A DNA stretch of 64,000 bases, from the NCBI GenBank assembly GCA_964019135.1, contig OZ025258.1, forward strand, positions 31,304,186-31,368,185, in the 5' to 3' direction. The stretch is from Arenicola marina. Its lineage: Eukaryota > Annelida > Polychaeta > Arenicolidae. The notes under the pieces were generated by a model. The model was not told where the DNA came from. It saw only the letters and a program-made list of their open reading frames with translations, and made no database searches. The translations under genes and the position numbers were made by a program. Shown in pieces: positions 1 to 12,409 of the stretch. The first letter of the stretch is position 1, and each line of letters starts with the position of its first letter.

Positions 1-142
1 GGGTGGGGTAACTGTAAGTCTGTATATTAGCTGTTCACTCATAGGGTGGGATAACTGTAAGTCTGTATATCAGCTGTTCACCCATAGGGTGGGATAACTG
101 TAAGTCTGTATATTAGCTGTTCACCCATAGGGGGGTAACTGT
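1..142. repeat. 43-bp minisatellite, cut by the window edge
   Basis: Three consecutive copies of a 43-bp unit starting at 1, 44 and 87 with a partial fourth to about 142. Each copy contains AACTGTAAGTCTGTATAT and GCTGTTCACCCATA. The GTAAGT within each unit resembles a plus-strand 5' splice site, but no exon is visible next to it. The array continues beyond the window. Confidence 0.9.
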
Positions 143-2336
143 GTGCATGTTCTTAACAATCCATATTCATGGTAGCGACTTCACGAATCTACTTTTATCC
201 TAATTTAGCCATTCCACAAACCCTAGCCTTATGCCCCAGAGCGTTTCTAAGTTAGACCTGAAGATATGACCAGTTTGTGTTGATCCTATATATTAATCCT
301 CTTTATTATTGGTATTCGGCGCCCATTGAAAAGGGAGTTAAACAATTTCAGATGGCGATACTAGGACACTGACGATATATGGGTTCCGCTCGTCCCTTTC
401 CTCCTCCATCTATAGGACACCCCTTGCACTAGTGTACGCTCTATACATGAGCTATTTATAACGAACAAGTCAAGTTTGCTCAATTTTCAGTTTTGCTGAA
501 TTTAAGAATATATTTCCATATGAGACAATTGTTGCTCCGCACAACATGACGTTGTTGCGTGAAACCAACAAGCCAACTTTAACAGTGTATGTTCAGGTTC
601 CCAAGGGGGGTGGGGGTGCAACCCCCGTAACCCCCCCCCCCCCCCCCGGCCCCTTAGATCCGCCCCTGCATATATGTAAATGTTTATGGCGCAAGGAATG
701 TAGGCACCCAACGCCCAAAGTGAATATTCCTTTATGAACTATATCAAGGATCCCACCTCTAGTGCCATCGCATTAACTTGGCATTGACATTGACTTGGAT
801 TTTCTCATTGACTTTTAATTTACATTGACTTGGTGTTTTATTCCTGAGACATTTCGCATTGACTTGGTGTCTGGCCAAAAGCTTCTCAATATTTATAACG
901 CTTGACAAAAAAACACGTGGCAACTGCATTTCGCTGTAGTTTCATCAATTTATTGGTCAGTCATTGTAATAATAATTAAACAAGTATCCAAAACTATAAA
1001 CAATTAATACCTTACAGAACGATACAACAATACAATTTCAACACTGACTGCGTAACTCAGGTACAAATATAACATATGGCTTATGGTTGGGGGGAGGCGG
1101 GGGTGGGTGTGGGGGTGGGGTGGGGGAGGGGGGGGGTCACACCAACACGGGCCAAGGCACTGACAGGGCCAGAGAAATGTACAACATATGTATTCACTCC
1201 AATGCGGCGTCTCGTGATGCGAATTATGTGCTTTGTTCATTACATTTAATATATGATTTAGAGGGAGGCCCTCGCCGTGGCGTGGAACGGGACACCATCG
1301 GGGGGGGCCAAAGAAATGTACACCTCATGTCGGGTTGTTCATTATTAGCGCGATGCGTGAAGACGCACCTTGCTATAGTCATATATATACCTGTATACGG
1401 TACGCACGCCCTCTCCAGTCACACTGTCACAAGCCAATGATACAGACGCTGCAGCGTCATATTACAGCGAATGGGGATGGAAGGTTCATCCAGAACGGTG
1501 AATTCCATTACGCTTTCTGTGCATAAAACATAGAGAACGATAGATTGTTTGTCATCCATATCTGCATTTGTCCCACTTTTGTTTCATTGGAGATATAATG
1601 CAGTAGAATAATACAAGGTTTTGGTCATTGGTATAAGAAAGCGTAAGGTTTTGGACGATGATATAAGAAATAAAATAAAAAATAAAATAAAATAAGTATT
1701 AAACAATTCATTAGTAGTGAATATTAGAAGAGAATATCAGAATAGGAAAAAAAACTATTGACTTGTTCGCATAAAGCTCTGTTTGGTGCCGACAAGTGTC
1801 CAACATCGTGTTATATTGCCATATTAATTAATAAGTGTTTCAGGTTTTTTCTGAAAGCTTCCAACAGCAGTAAGTTAGAAGCTCACTGTTTTAGTAAATT
1901 AAGTGACTAGAACCTCAGTCCACACATGTTACGTTCAAAATTCAGAAAGTCGTACATGTATAACATTAGGCCAACAAGCAAAGTTTATTAATGGGACCTT
2001 CCTGGCCAGCCCAAACCCCTAAACTTCAAATCGAAAATATCGTCTGAATGAAAGCTTCCTTGAGAGTTAAAGGTCTTGATATCTCTCCGTCACAGCTTAA
2101 TGTCATGGTCCGTGGGCTTCAGAGTTTAATATCATAGGCCGTGTTTACTATCATCATACAAGGATCACTCCCCAGCAGGGACCAGGAACAGTTCCATCTG
2201 CCACATTCTAGCCACATTGGAACAGCCGCGACAATGTTATACAGAAAACGTATATAGCGGCACAGTTACATTTTCTCCACGTATCATTATTTCAGCTTTC
2301 AGTTTCTGCTTTGCATGACATTACAATGTTCCGAAT
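143..2336. other. 3' flank of Tbx1/10, no gene recognised
   Basis: About 2.2 kb without a supportable gene. It holds a C/G hairpin-like tract at 604-650, diverged copies of CATTGACTTGG between about 770 and 872, a G-rich stretch at 1086-1136 with quadruplex potential, and an AATAA-type microsatellite at 1668-1696. The remainder is AT-rich and unremarkable. Confidence 0.6.
1984..1989 (-). terminator. Candidate polyadenylation signal (AATAAA) for Tbx1/10
   Basis: The nearest AATAAA on the minus strand downstream of the stop codon is here, about 1.7 kb away; an ATTAAA lies at 2125-2130. If either is used, the 3' UTR would contain the 43-bp and 41-bp arrays at 2337-2919 and 3177-3406. No transcript evidence is available, so this is a guess from spacing and motif only. 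Confidence 0.22.
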
Positions 2337-2919
2337 GACTTGCATAGCTATTGCAGAAAAGCGGTCCGCAGCTGTTCTGAGTGACTTGCATAGCGACTGC
2401 AGAGAAGTTGTCCGTAGCTGTTTTGAGTGACTTGCATAGAGACTGAAGAGACGTTGTCCGCAGCTGTTCTGAGTGATTTGCATAGCGACTGCAGAGAAGT
2501 TGTCCGCAGCTGTTCTGAGTGACTTGTATAGCGACTGCAGAGTTGTCCGCAGCTGTTCTGAGTGACTTGCATAGCGACTGCAGAGTTGTCCGCAGTTGTT
2601 CTGAGTGACTTGCATAGCGACTGCAGAGTTGTCCGCAGCTGTTCTGAATTACTTGCATAGCGACTGCAGAGTTTTCCGCAGTTGTTCTGAGTGACTTGCA
2701 TAGCGACTGCAGAGTTGTCCGCAGTTGTTCTGAGTGACTTGCATAGCGACTGCAGAGTTGTCCGCAGCTGTTCTGAGTGACTTGCATAGCGACTGCAGAG
2801 TTGTCCGCAGCTGTTCTGAGTGACTTGCATAGCGACTGCTGAGTTGTCCGCAGCTGTTCTGAGTGACTTGCATAGCGACTGCAGAGTTTTCCGCAGGCAG
2901 CTGTTCTGAGTGACTTGCA
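2337..2919. repeat. 43-bp minisatellite downstream of Tbx1/10
   Basis: About 13 copies of a 43-bp unit whose core reads GACTTGCATAGCGACTGCAG followed by a stretch ending GCAGCTGTTCTGAGT. Central copies are almost identical while those at the low-coordinate end carry small insertions and more changes. Because 43 is not a multiple of three, overlapping Ser/Gln/Leu-rich open frames appear on the minus strand; they are repeat artefacts. Each unit has two GCAGCTG-type E-box-like sites. Confidence 0.95.
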
Positions 2920-3176
2920 AGTCGCATGCGTAGGGTCGATCTGGGCGACATAGCTGTCGTGCTAGCCTGATCGCAGATGTTCCTTGTCACGCCACGCGGC
3001 TGCAAAATTTCTGACAGCCGATTTGACGCAATTGACGGCCTGTCAACAGATATTTGACACACCTTACGCAAATTGAAGGTTGTCCACAACAGTCTGAAGA
3101 CCTGTCAGCATGTGGTATCGCTACTGCTCATAACAGTTTGAAAACAGTGCGGGACATTTGACGTTCGACACATGTT
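2920..3176. other. Degenerate repeat-like spacer between two minisatellites
   Basis: No gene. Loose recurrences of TTGACGC, CCTGTCA and TTGTCCACA suggest decayed copies of the neighbouring 41-bp unit, but they are too diverged to phase with confidence. Confidence 0.4.
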
Positions 3177-3406
3177 ACGCAGATTGAGATTCTGTTCAGA
3201 CACATCTGATGCAGATTAAGATTCTGTCCACAGATGTGCGACACATCTGATGCAGATTAAGATTCTGTCCACAGATGTGCGACACATCTGACGCAGATTG
3301 AGATTCTGTCCACAGATGTTCGACACATCTGACGTAGATCGGGATTCCGTCCACAGATGTTCTACACATCTGTCGCAGCTTAACGACTTGTCCACAAATG
3401 TCTGAT
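3177..3406. repeat. 41-bp minisatellite
   Basis: Five to six copies of a 41-bp unit with core GACACATCTGATGCAGATTA and then GATTCTGTCCACAGATGT. Copies on the low-coordinate side are most alike; towards 3400 they diverge. Lies about 300 bp beyond the stop codon on the 3' side of the gene, so it could be transcribed in the 3' UTR. Confidence 0.92.
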
Positions 3407-3710
3407 GCACAACTTCGCGCAACCTGTAGCCAGGTCACCAGCTTCTCACAATCACAAGTTGAGTAGCAACTTGCACAAAGACGTTCGCGCACATTTTCAA
3501 TATAATATCACATACAACTCAAGACAAACACCATTATCCTACATCCACTCCATGATGGCCATTTCCTCAGCATCTGTCTGCGCATGCGCGTTATGGCGTG
3601 CGTGCCGAGTTTGGGTCACGTGCTCAGGCCACCCCTCCACCCGATCCCGGGAGAACAAGGCACCGGCACCGCTGCCACCCCCCCCCCCCCATCTATAGGG
3701 CGGGGCCGGG
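3407..3710 (-). other. Proximal 3' UTR candidate
   Basis: About 300 bp directly after the Tbx1/10 stop codon in sense orientation, ending in a C-run at 3678-3690 on the plus strand. No polyadenylation signal is seen within it. No other feature recognised. Confidence 0.4.
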
Positions 3711-4057
3711 CTACCCCGTGCCGTAGTGGGCCTCATAGGCGGCAGCGGCGGCGGCCGTAGGTCGAGAGGCGGCCGCCGAGAGCGAGGCTACCCGGGACAG
3801 GTAGGCGGGGTACTCCCGGCTGTACGGCGCCGGCCGGGACTTGTTGACGGGCATGTAGGAGTCGACGCCCGTGTAGGTGGGGTAGGACGGGTACCCCAGG
3901 TGGTCCTGGTAGGTGGGCCCGCAGAGGGCGGACTGGTCGCCCATCCCGCACGGCAGGCCGGCCATCGAGCTATAACCACCCGCCGCGCTGAACTTGTGGC
4001 CCATGCCGGAGCCGTCCGAGCAGATGGGGCCTGGGCTGCTGACGAAGTGACTGCCAT
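3711..4057 (-). CDS. Tbx1/10: Tbx1/10 coding exon 7 (C-terminal tail and stop)
   Basis: Begins after CCGCCCCGTGCAG (AG at 4058-4059) and runs to a TAG at 3711-3713. It encodes residues 440-553: a Gly/Ser/Tyr-rich tail (GSHFVSSPGPICSDGSG), NKSRPAPYSREYP at about 510-522, and SRPTAAAAAAYEAHYGTG at the end. The KSRPAPY motif and an alanine run also lie in the C-terminal region of human TBX1, which supports orthology beyond the T-box. The exon is GC-rich, and the opposite strand is open for 136 codons as a shadow. Confidence 0.93.
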
Positions 4058-5512
4058 CTGCACGGGGCGGGTCAGGGAGAGGAAACAGGAAGAAATAATG
4101 AAGTTTATCTGTTTTGCAAACAAAAAACAAACATAAATTCACCGCGCTACAACAGAGCGCTTTAATCTTTTAAAATGAATTATACTTGCCTACCAACATG
4201 GCCGACCGTAAACATAACTATTTCTGATTTTAGCAATTTCTCCTTTAATATGTGATGGAATTAACATCCATTATCATCACCCAATGTTACATTACACCAA
4301 ATGTATCAATGTAGCTGAACTGATATTTGTAATAATATATGTACCATAAGAAGAGTAGTCAAAACGCTTTCTTCATTTCTTCACAATCGATCATTTTGGT
4401 TAATGCACGTATAATGTAATTATTCTGCTATTGCCGCATTATGCTAAGATATTTCTACTTGTGTATGTACTGTGAGGAAGACTTATTTTGTGGCATCCGC
4501 TACTTAGAAATCCATGAGAAATAAATAACTTATAACTTATAACTAAGAAAGTTTCACTCTCTCATGCTATTACATTATCATGAACATTAGAAAACCATAC
4601 TACTGTCTCACAATAAAGTAACATGGACCGTCATCAGTGCTAAAATATTAACCCATTGTCACCGAGCAGCACTATAATACGAACATACTAGAACCAACGT
4701 CATATTATTAATTCCCAGAATGCTCATGGCCGGTCGCCATCGAATTTTTTTTTTAATAGTTGTCGGTCTATAAGTATTTGGTATTTATGGTACTTTATTA
4801 ATAGGATATTAACTAGGAAAAGTCGTGCAAAAAGGTTTCATGGTTTATACGGACGCTTGCTACTTTGACATAATTTAGCCCCAGAGCTTTGACACTGGAC
4901 ACGTTGGTGTTTTACCGTCTTTGCCCGGTTATTTTTACACTAACTTCCGCCTACCGCGCGGTAAACAGTCGGCAGGCCTCACTTTGATGTGAGCATTCAT
5001 CTCCCCAACCAACAAACGGTAGTTATCAAGACTCTTTTTCTTTCAGTCAAAGAAAACCACTGTGAATTAAGTTCGCCGTCCGGGATTCAACACTGTCGGA
5101 AATACATAGTCAGTAAATCTACTTACAGGAAAAGGTAAACGTTGCCTGGGGGGTTGTGCAATAAATAATTCGAACCAAAAGCCGCAGCTTCAGCACGAGC
5201 TTCGGTCCGCAGCTGTGTATGTTAATTACGGTAAATCGGACCGGTATGGAGACCATGAATATTCATAAGCTCATGAATATCGATAGACGAATTTGTATGA
5301 ATCGGATCAGGACAGATATCAGCGGTCACAATTCAATGATTCACGTGATCTGGCGATGAACAGTGGTCATGGACTCTGCTGATGTTTCGGCTTGTAATGT
5401 ATCAGTCTCCCTGTCAAGTCTAAACTTACCTTTTACGTGGACTCCTCACCCTCCTCAACCAAGTATAATTGACTCGTCAGACATTGCCTGTAGACAGTGG
5501 CTGTGGACTCAC
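4058..5512 (-). other. Tbx1/10 intron 6
   Basis: 1455 bp between exon 7 and exon 6, AT-rich, with no repeats of note. It contains a 12-bp palindrome ATGAATATTCAT at 5255-5266, with CATGAATAT again just after it. Confidence 0.9.
5255..5266. promoter_or_regulatory. POU-type palindrome candidate
   Basis: ATGAATATTCAT is a perfect palindrome resembling the MORE-type dimer site of POU homeodomain factors. A second half, CATGAATAT, follows at about 5272-5280. It lies in intron 6, 250 bp from exon 6. Function is inferred from motif only. Confidence 0.2.
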
Positions 5513-5628
5513 CTAGCGACTGTATGCTGCGTCCCTTCGTGGTGATGCCGAGTAGTTGTAGCGAGCTGGGACGGTGGTGGCTCCGGGGTCGCTGGGCCGG
5601 GTTCAAGTGATTGAGGACCTCCACCACA
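5513..5628 (-). CDS. Tbx1/10: Tbx1/10 coding exon 6 (post-T-box segment)
   Basis: Acceptor GTTTTCCCCGGCAG at 5629-5630, donor CTAG|GTGAGTCC at 5513/5512; 116 nt, phases agree with both neighbours. It encodes CVVEVLNHLNPAQ and then RPRSHHRPSSLQLL, which resembles PRNHRPGSLQLM immediately after the T-box of vertebrate Tbx1. The first 13 residues are therefore extra compared with the vertebrate protein as I remember it. The rest (GITTKGRSIQSL) is not recognised. No domain is known here; the segment links the T-box to the C-terminal tail. Confidence 0.88.
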
Positions 5629-5781
5629 CTGCCGGGGAAAACAATAGGCCTAGAAGAACTTAAAGCCATGACACCGTGTAATGAACGACTCGCGTCCCAA
5701 CACACATGCGACAACGGAACGTTTGTATTTCCCAATATTTACAAGGTATTACAGCTGATAGGTTTGTCGGGATATCTCGAT

Positions 5782-5968
5782 TGTGATTGGTCTCCTCTAT
5801 GGAGCCATCATTGGTTCACTATTTGGAGCAGTCACTGTGATTGGTTCGCTATTTGGAACCTTCGCTGTGATAGGTTCGCTATTAATTGGAACCGTCGCTC
5901 TGATTGGTTCGCTATTAATAGGAACAGTCGCTCTGATTGGTTCTTTCGATGGAACCTTCGCCGGTTGT
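5782..5968. repeat. Imperfect 30/33-bp tandem repeat with ATTGG (CCAAT) in each unit
   Basis: Five to six imperfect copies, 30 or 33 bp long, containing TGATTGGTTCGCTATT and GGAACC-type ends. Because the lengths are multiples of three, the plus strand reads as VIGSLFGTFAVIGSLLIGTV; this is not taken as a protein. ATTGG is the reverse complement of the CCAAT box, so the minus (gene-sense) strand has about five CCAAT motifs spaced by about three helical turns. Confidence 0.85.
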
Positions 5969-7696
5969 TAGATCTCTCGGTGGTCATCTCTCAATATATT
6001 ACGCCATCAAAATAGAATACCCTTTTAAGACTTTTATGCGGCAACCCTCCTTTCTGACAAATCCCAATTCATCCGAAGAAAACCTATATTTGGCAATTAA
6101 ACCGGAACCTGTTTCTCGCATCTCCATCAAATGGCGAGCCAATTACGGCGTTGAGCAGTTAGAGTTAATGCCCGACTTTGTGCGGTTATCTCAACTAAAA
6201 CGAATTTTACGAATTAATTCACCCAGAAGCTGGTCTTTAAAGGCTTCGGGAGGAGTTCCAGGATGGAAGCCATCCACAGCAGAATGCAATAAGTGATCTA
6301 ATGTGAACTGAATGAACTCACAAAATGACAACCGGGAGAGAGATGGGAGTGGGGGAGGGGGGGGGGGGCGTAACGGAAAGAAACCCTTCTCCTTCCGAGG
6401 CATATGACTAATGTTCGCTATTGAGCTTAAAGTACCGGAGTGAAGTCTACTTCTTATGACTTCATAGTGCGGTAGAAATGGTCTATCGATCACAGTTTCA
6501 GTCGACTTAATCTGTAGAGTATGTATTGCCAAAGTAATTTTCTGAATCTGTTTTGCTTACAAGTGTATGGCGAGAAAAACTTCATCAGGAAACGTCGAGC
6601 TGACACTTGGCGTCTCGTTAAACGCAATTCCCGCTGCTGTCTGACGTTCTGCCTGTTACAAGAGACCAGTTTGAAAGGGGGACGAGGGTCCGTCCTGGGC
6701 GATAATGAGGGAAAGTGACGCAGATGAGCGGTTGTTATAGACTTACTCGTTGTAAACTTTTGCGGCCGTTAAAACTCTTGCAAGTTTTCATATACAATCA
6801 TGATAGGACAACTGTCATTTTTTTCACTGGAAACCCGACTTGCTAGTAATGAATTCCGACAGAAGCGAGTAATTATTCTCGGCGCTGGACTTCATTAGCC
6901 GTAATTTATCTCATCCTCGCCAAGGATTGTCAGTGTTAAGATGCCGTGAGGCTAGTGCTCGACCGCTCGCGTGTGATTGGCCACGTTTTAACACCCTTCC
7001 CTTGGCTCTGCCGTCATGGAATGTGACGGCCGCGAAGGGATATCTGACGACGCTCACAGCAACCAAACACAAAAAACGCCTCATACTACCGAGAAAAAGC
7101 GCCGCTGAAACATGGTGGTCCGCGAAAAAAATGGCCCGCGAAATGCGCGCAAGTCTGAAACGAAGCAGATTTAGCCAAGTGGAACTTGCCGGGAGCTGAT
7201 TTTAGCGTGGCGGCGATGACAGGACTCACTATGGAGGCTCACTAGGGCGACAAAGAAGTAGCATTCTCCAGCGCCGGGTACTCTGTAAGGAAATTATCGG
7301 CCTGTTTGCGCATGCCTGCAGTAGCGCCGTGAGAAAAAAAGCCAAGAAGGCCGAGGGAGGTTTTTGGCGAATCAATTGTTTCCCGGTGGTCTAAAAGTCA
7401 GTGCTAGTGCAGCTGTGAGAAAATGGCCGCATTAGTTGGGGGGTGGTGCGTATACTGTCGATTACAACAGTCGCGATATCGGCCTAATTACCAAACGGCC
7501 ACCCTCGCGAGACGAGACGAGACGAGAAGAGACGCGAGGCTTCAATTTTGCGGGTGTCGATTGAACGTATTTCCTAGACTTGCCAACGTCTTAACGTGCG
7601 GGAAACGTGGGTCTGATAAGGAGTAAATGTGAGACAGATTCTAATATCTAGCTGAGCTGATAGAGGTCAGTTCTACCCAGGGCGTCATGGATTGCG

Positions 7697-8445
7697 TGTG
7701 TGTGTGTGTTTTGGGGGAGGGGGGGGGGTAGGGTGAATGGGAGGGCGGTGTGGGTCAAGGGGTGGGGATGGTGGGGGGTGTTAGGGGGGTGATGAAGGGG
7801 TCCCGGGGGAAGCCGCTGTTCGCGATTAGAAACCAGAAACAATTTATTACTTGTGAGTGGCAATTTGCCTGTTATAAAGTTCAGAAGCTCATCACAGGGG
7901 GAAGGGAACTCGGCTCGGGAAGGGATGCAGATGTCTGCATGCTGCGGGGGCACGACAGAGAAACCGAAGCATCTCGTGGGGTGGAAAGATGGGAGTGGGG
8001 GGCGCAGGGGGGCGGAGGGGGCGGGGGTTGTAGCGTAGGGAGAGGCGGGGGCAGGCGGGCAGGGGGGGGGGCAGGGTGGTAGGAGTGCCAGGGGACTGGA
8101 GGGCAAGGGAACCAACAAAAGGTGCAACGGGAGAGACGTACAGAGGAAAGAGGATGCGTCTACACTTTTTCTGGGTGGGTAGCTGACGAGGAGGGTGGTG
8201 TGCCCGGTAGAGGCTGGGGGAGACGGCGGGGGGTGATCCAGGTCGGGTGGGAGTGGTGGATAGACGCGCGGGGGGAGGGGGGAGCGGGGGGTGAAGGGGG
8301 GTGCTCTCGGGCGTGTGGGTGGTGTGGGTGTGAAGGGGGTGGGTGTGGTGAGGCCTGTCTGGGGGCGGTGAAGGGAGGTGGGGGGGGGGGGTGCTCCGGG
8401 CGGTGTGGGTGGTGTGGGTGTGGTGGGTGGGGGCTGTCCGGGGGT
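7697..8445. repeat. G-rich low-complexity domain in intron 5
   Basis: Begins with a short TG run at 7697-7711, then about 700 bp with many runs of three or more G on the plus strand, including imperfect tandem copies of GGTGTGGGTGTG near 8320-8430. The gene-sense RNA is C-rich; the opposite DNA strand could form G-quadruplexes. A short non-G-rich island lies at 7815-7890. Confidence 0.8.
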
Positions 8446-8567
8446 ACCCATCAATAACCTGGGCCTGGGGATAGGCCGTTATTACGTGTTGACAGACACC
8501 GGCCGCCGCGGGGCCCCCGCCTCAGACAGGCAGGTGCCCGACGCGTGATAAGATCCAGCTCAACTTA

Positions 8568-9998
<1,431 letters not shown>

Positions 9999-10151
9999 CC
10001 TGTGGTTCTGGTAGGCTGTGACTGCCATAAACTTGGTCTCCGGGAAGATGAAGGTCTTGTAGTTTTCTGTGTGTGAGACATCCTCGCCTTTGGGACTGAC
10101 GTAGACAACGTGGAAGCGAGGCTGGTATTTGTGCATCGAGTTCAGGATGAT
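9999..10151 (-). CDS. Tbx1/10: Tbx1/10 coding exon 4 (T-box, [10 protein letters not shown] to TAYQNHR)
   Basis: 51 whole codons (residues 327-377), phase 0 on both sides. Begins [18 protein letters not shown] after TTTACAG at 10152-10154 and ends AVTAYQNHR with donor AGG|GTAAGTAA at 9999/9998. These are invariant landmarks of the T-box. The last 24 coding bases (VTAYQNHR) and the first 18 intronic bases form the unit from which the adjoining array at 9401-9998 was built, so the exon end is itself the terminal copy of a minisatellite. Reading past the donor gives [12 protein letters not shown] and then a stop. Confidence 0.97.
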
Positions 10152-10737
10152 CTGTAAACAGCAGGAGGAGCACATATGTTGTAAAACAGGGAGCCAGAGC
10201 TGTGACGGAAAGCTGCTTTATCAATTAAAATTAATTCCGAAAATGATTTACAAAATTGATTACATTTTTTTCTGATTTTTATGTCACAGAGTTCTTTCTG
10301 GTTTACCATCATAATACACTCCACTGTTCCGTTCGAAACAGATATGTGTTTTTTTATTACCTAAGCTTTCAAGAATTCATAACAATAATTCCGTTGGATG
10401 TTGGTGCAATTAATTGTCAATCAATAACGTAGTTCTCATAGTAAGTATGCATTTTCCTTTACACTAATGGGGATATTAATTATCTGGCGATATCTGGATT
10501 GGCCACACGGTTAATGCAGAACGCGCTGAGGCGCAGCGCGCTAATTAATACGACACGCACAACGCCAATTAACCCCATAATGCGTACATTAAGGTACCCT
10601 CGTGCGCCATGAAATAACGTTATTAAAGCGCGCAAAACGTTATTGCATCTGGGCCCACCTCCCACCTCCCATCCGTTTTATAAGTAATAAACTAGCACGC
10701 CAAAGGGCTGATGAAAGAATAAATTCATTTTACTCAC
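10152..10737 (-). other. Tbx1/10 intron 3
   Basis: 586 bp, AT-rich, with no repeat or gene visible. Canonical GTGAGT donor and TTTACAG acceptor. Confidence 0.95.
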
Positions 10738-11011
10738 GTGGCCGTTGTCATCAAGCAGGTTATTAGTGAGCTTGAGTTTGTCGAAGGAGACTATTTGCTT
10801 CATCCACTGCGTGCCCTTGCCGGGGGAGTCTGGGTGGACGTGGATGCGGCCGGGCATCTGGGGGTCTGCCTTGCCGGCCACCACCCAGGAGGAGCTGTGA
10901 AAGCTGTAGCGGAAACGCTTGTCGTCGCATGGCACGAAGTCCATCATCAGCATGTAGTCCGACATGTGGTCCAGGCCGAACAGGCGGACCTGGAAGGTGG
11001 GGAACATCCGC
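10738..11011 (-). CDS. Tbx1/10: Tbx1/10 coding exon 3 (T-box core)
   Basis: Encodes the last base of the split Arg codon and residues 236-326: [20 protein letters not shown] through [11 protein letters not shown]. It carries the central T-box strands, including [13 protein letters not shown] and [14 protein letters not shown], which contact DNA or the dimer interface in T-box structures (family knowledge). Acceptor CCCCCAG at 11012-11013; donor CAC|GTGAGTA at 10738/10737, phase 0. Differences from human TBX1 are conservative, for example KRFRYSF for KRYRYAF. Length, 274 nt, keeps the frame. Confidence 0.97.
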
Positions 11012-12409
11012 CTGGGGGGGAAAGGGGGGCGGGAGAGAAAGAATTGGAATCATTTGAGCGGAGGGTAAAGACGCACGTGGCGCATAATCATTCGCAATAA
11101 TTATGTTAATGAAATAATTAATTCAAAATATGGTGGTTGTTGCGGGGCCGGCGTCTTTCCTCCCGATATACACAAACCAAATAATCATGCTAACTTATAA
11201 TAGGATACGAGTTTCGTTAGCCTGAAGTATTTTGTCAACATGTGTTAGGCGCCGTAACTATTTCCTACGCGCACATACACGCGAAATCAATAGATTATTG
11301 CACATCACATCGTTGTCTGAAACCGCGAGGGAATTGACAGTAATTTGAGTATCGAGCGAGCCCAATAACGATATATAATTATGTTAGTGACAAGAGCAAT
11401 TTACACCCGGATCAACCCTCACATCAAGGATGCAATCACGCGAATGTATTATTTGCAATGTTGTTTTAATCTTAGCGGAATAACATAGAGACGCAGCTGC
11501 TCTCATGACTTAGGCATCGCTATGGGTCGATGGACATCAATATCTGCATAGTTAAAGCCACATTTATACATATATATATATGGAGAGAAAGGTTGTATAT
11601 TCCAGCGCCAGGGAGACGCCATCGCCATATACGAGTCACAAGGGTCCCCATTATCGCTCAATTATCGCCATTAGCGCTCAATTATCGCTCAATCAAGTTG
11701 GATATGCATTGTGAGAATGCGTTCCTGTAGCTTCCACCAATGACCGATTTAGGGGATGAATTATAGTGTCCAGCAAGACAGCAAACCTCGCTGGCTCGTG
11801 ACCAGGGGGTAAAGCCGCATGGTCCCCCTCCCCCGCAGGAATTGATTGTGTTAAATATTGCAGATTTAACCAAGATAGTTATTAATGGCTAAATAATCAA
11901 TCGCATTCGTGTTGATATCGACAGATTCATCCCATGAATTTAGTTATCAGTAGATGTGGCAGCATATCGACGAGGACAAGTTTTACATGATAGCTTTAGT
12001 CATTGCGAAAGTTGTAATTATCTGATAACAAAAGCGCATCCCAAGAGCGTTCAGTGGAAAAGAACGCTTTGTGAAGCAACTCAAAAACTCGTATTGAGTT
12101 GTGCTTTTCTCTGGTGGGCGCTATTTTAGTCCTGTAAGAAAGTCTTACTGGCTTGCCAGTGAAGATAACGAAGAGGATATCTGTCAAAGCCACCAGCTGA
12201 GCTGACTTGAGTGGTTGTGACATATTGTGTATGGTGTAGATAGGATCGAAAGCGCATACCAGATTTAAGATTCAATACATACACGACTATTCATCAACAA
12301 ATGAAGCACGGGACGGAGGTCAAGCGAACGGTTGGTGTTAGTAGGGGCGGGGGGGGGGGGGGTAAAGTATGATACATGTTTAAACATACAATCTGTTATG
12401 CTTTAAACT

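Noticed and set aside
3726-4136. 136-codon plus-strand frame
   Set aside because: Antisense shadow of GC-rich exon 7 of Tbx1/10.
5769-5971. Membrane-protein-like frame VIGSLFGTFAVIGSLLIG
   Set aside because: Encoded by an imperfect 30/33-bp tandem repeat inside intron 5 on the opposite strand; no flanking coding sequence.
7648-8454. 268-codon proline-rich minus-strand frame in intron 5
   Set aside because: Lies over a G-rich low-complexity tract; its composition explains it and it is inside an intron with good borders.
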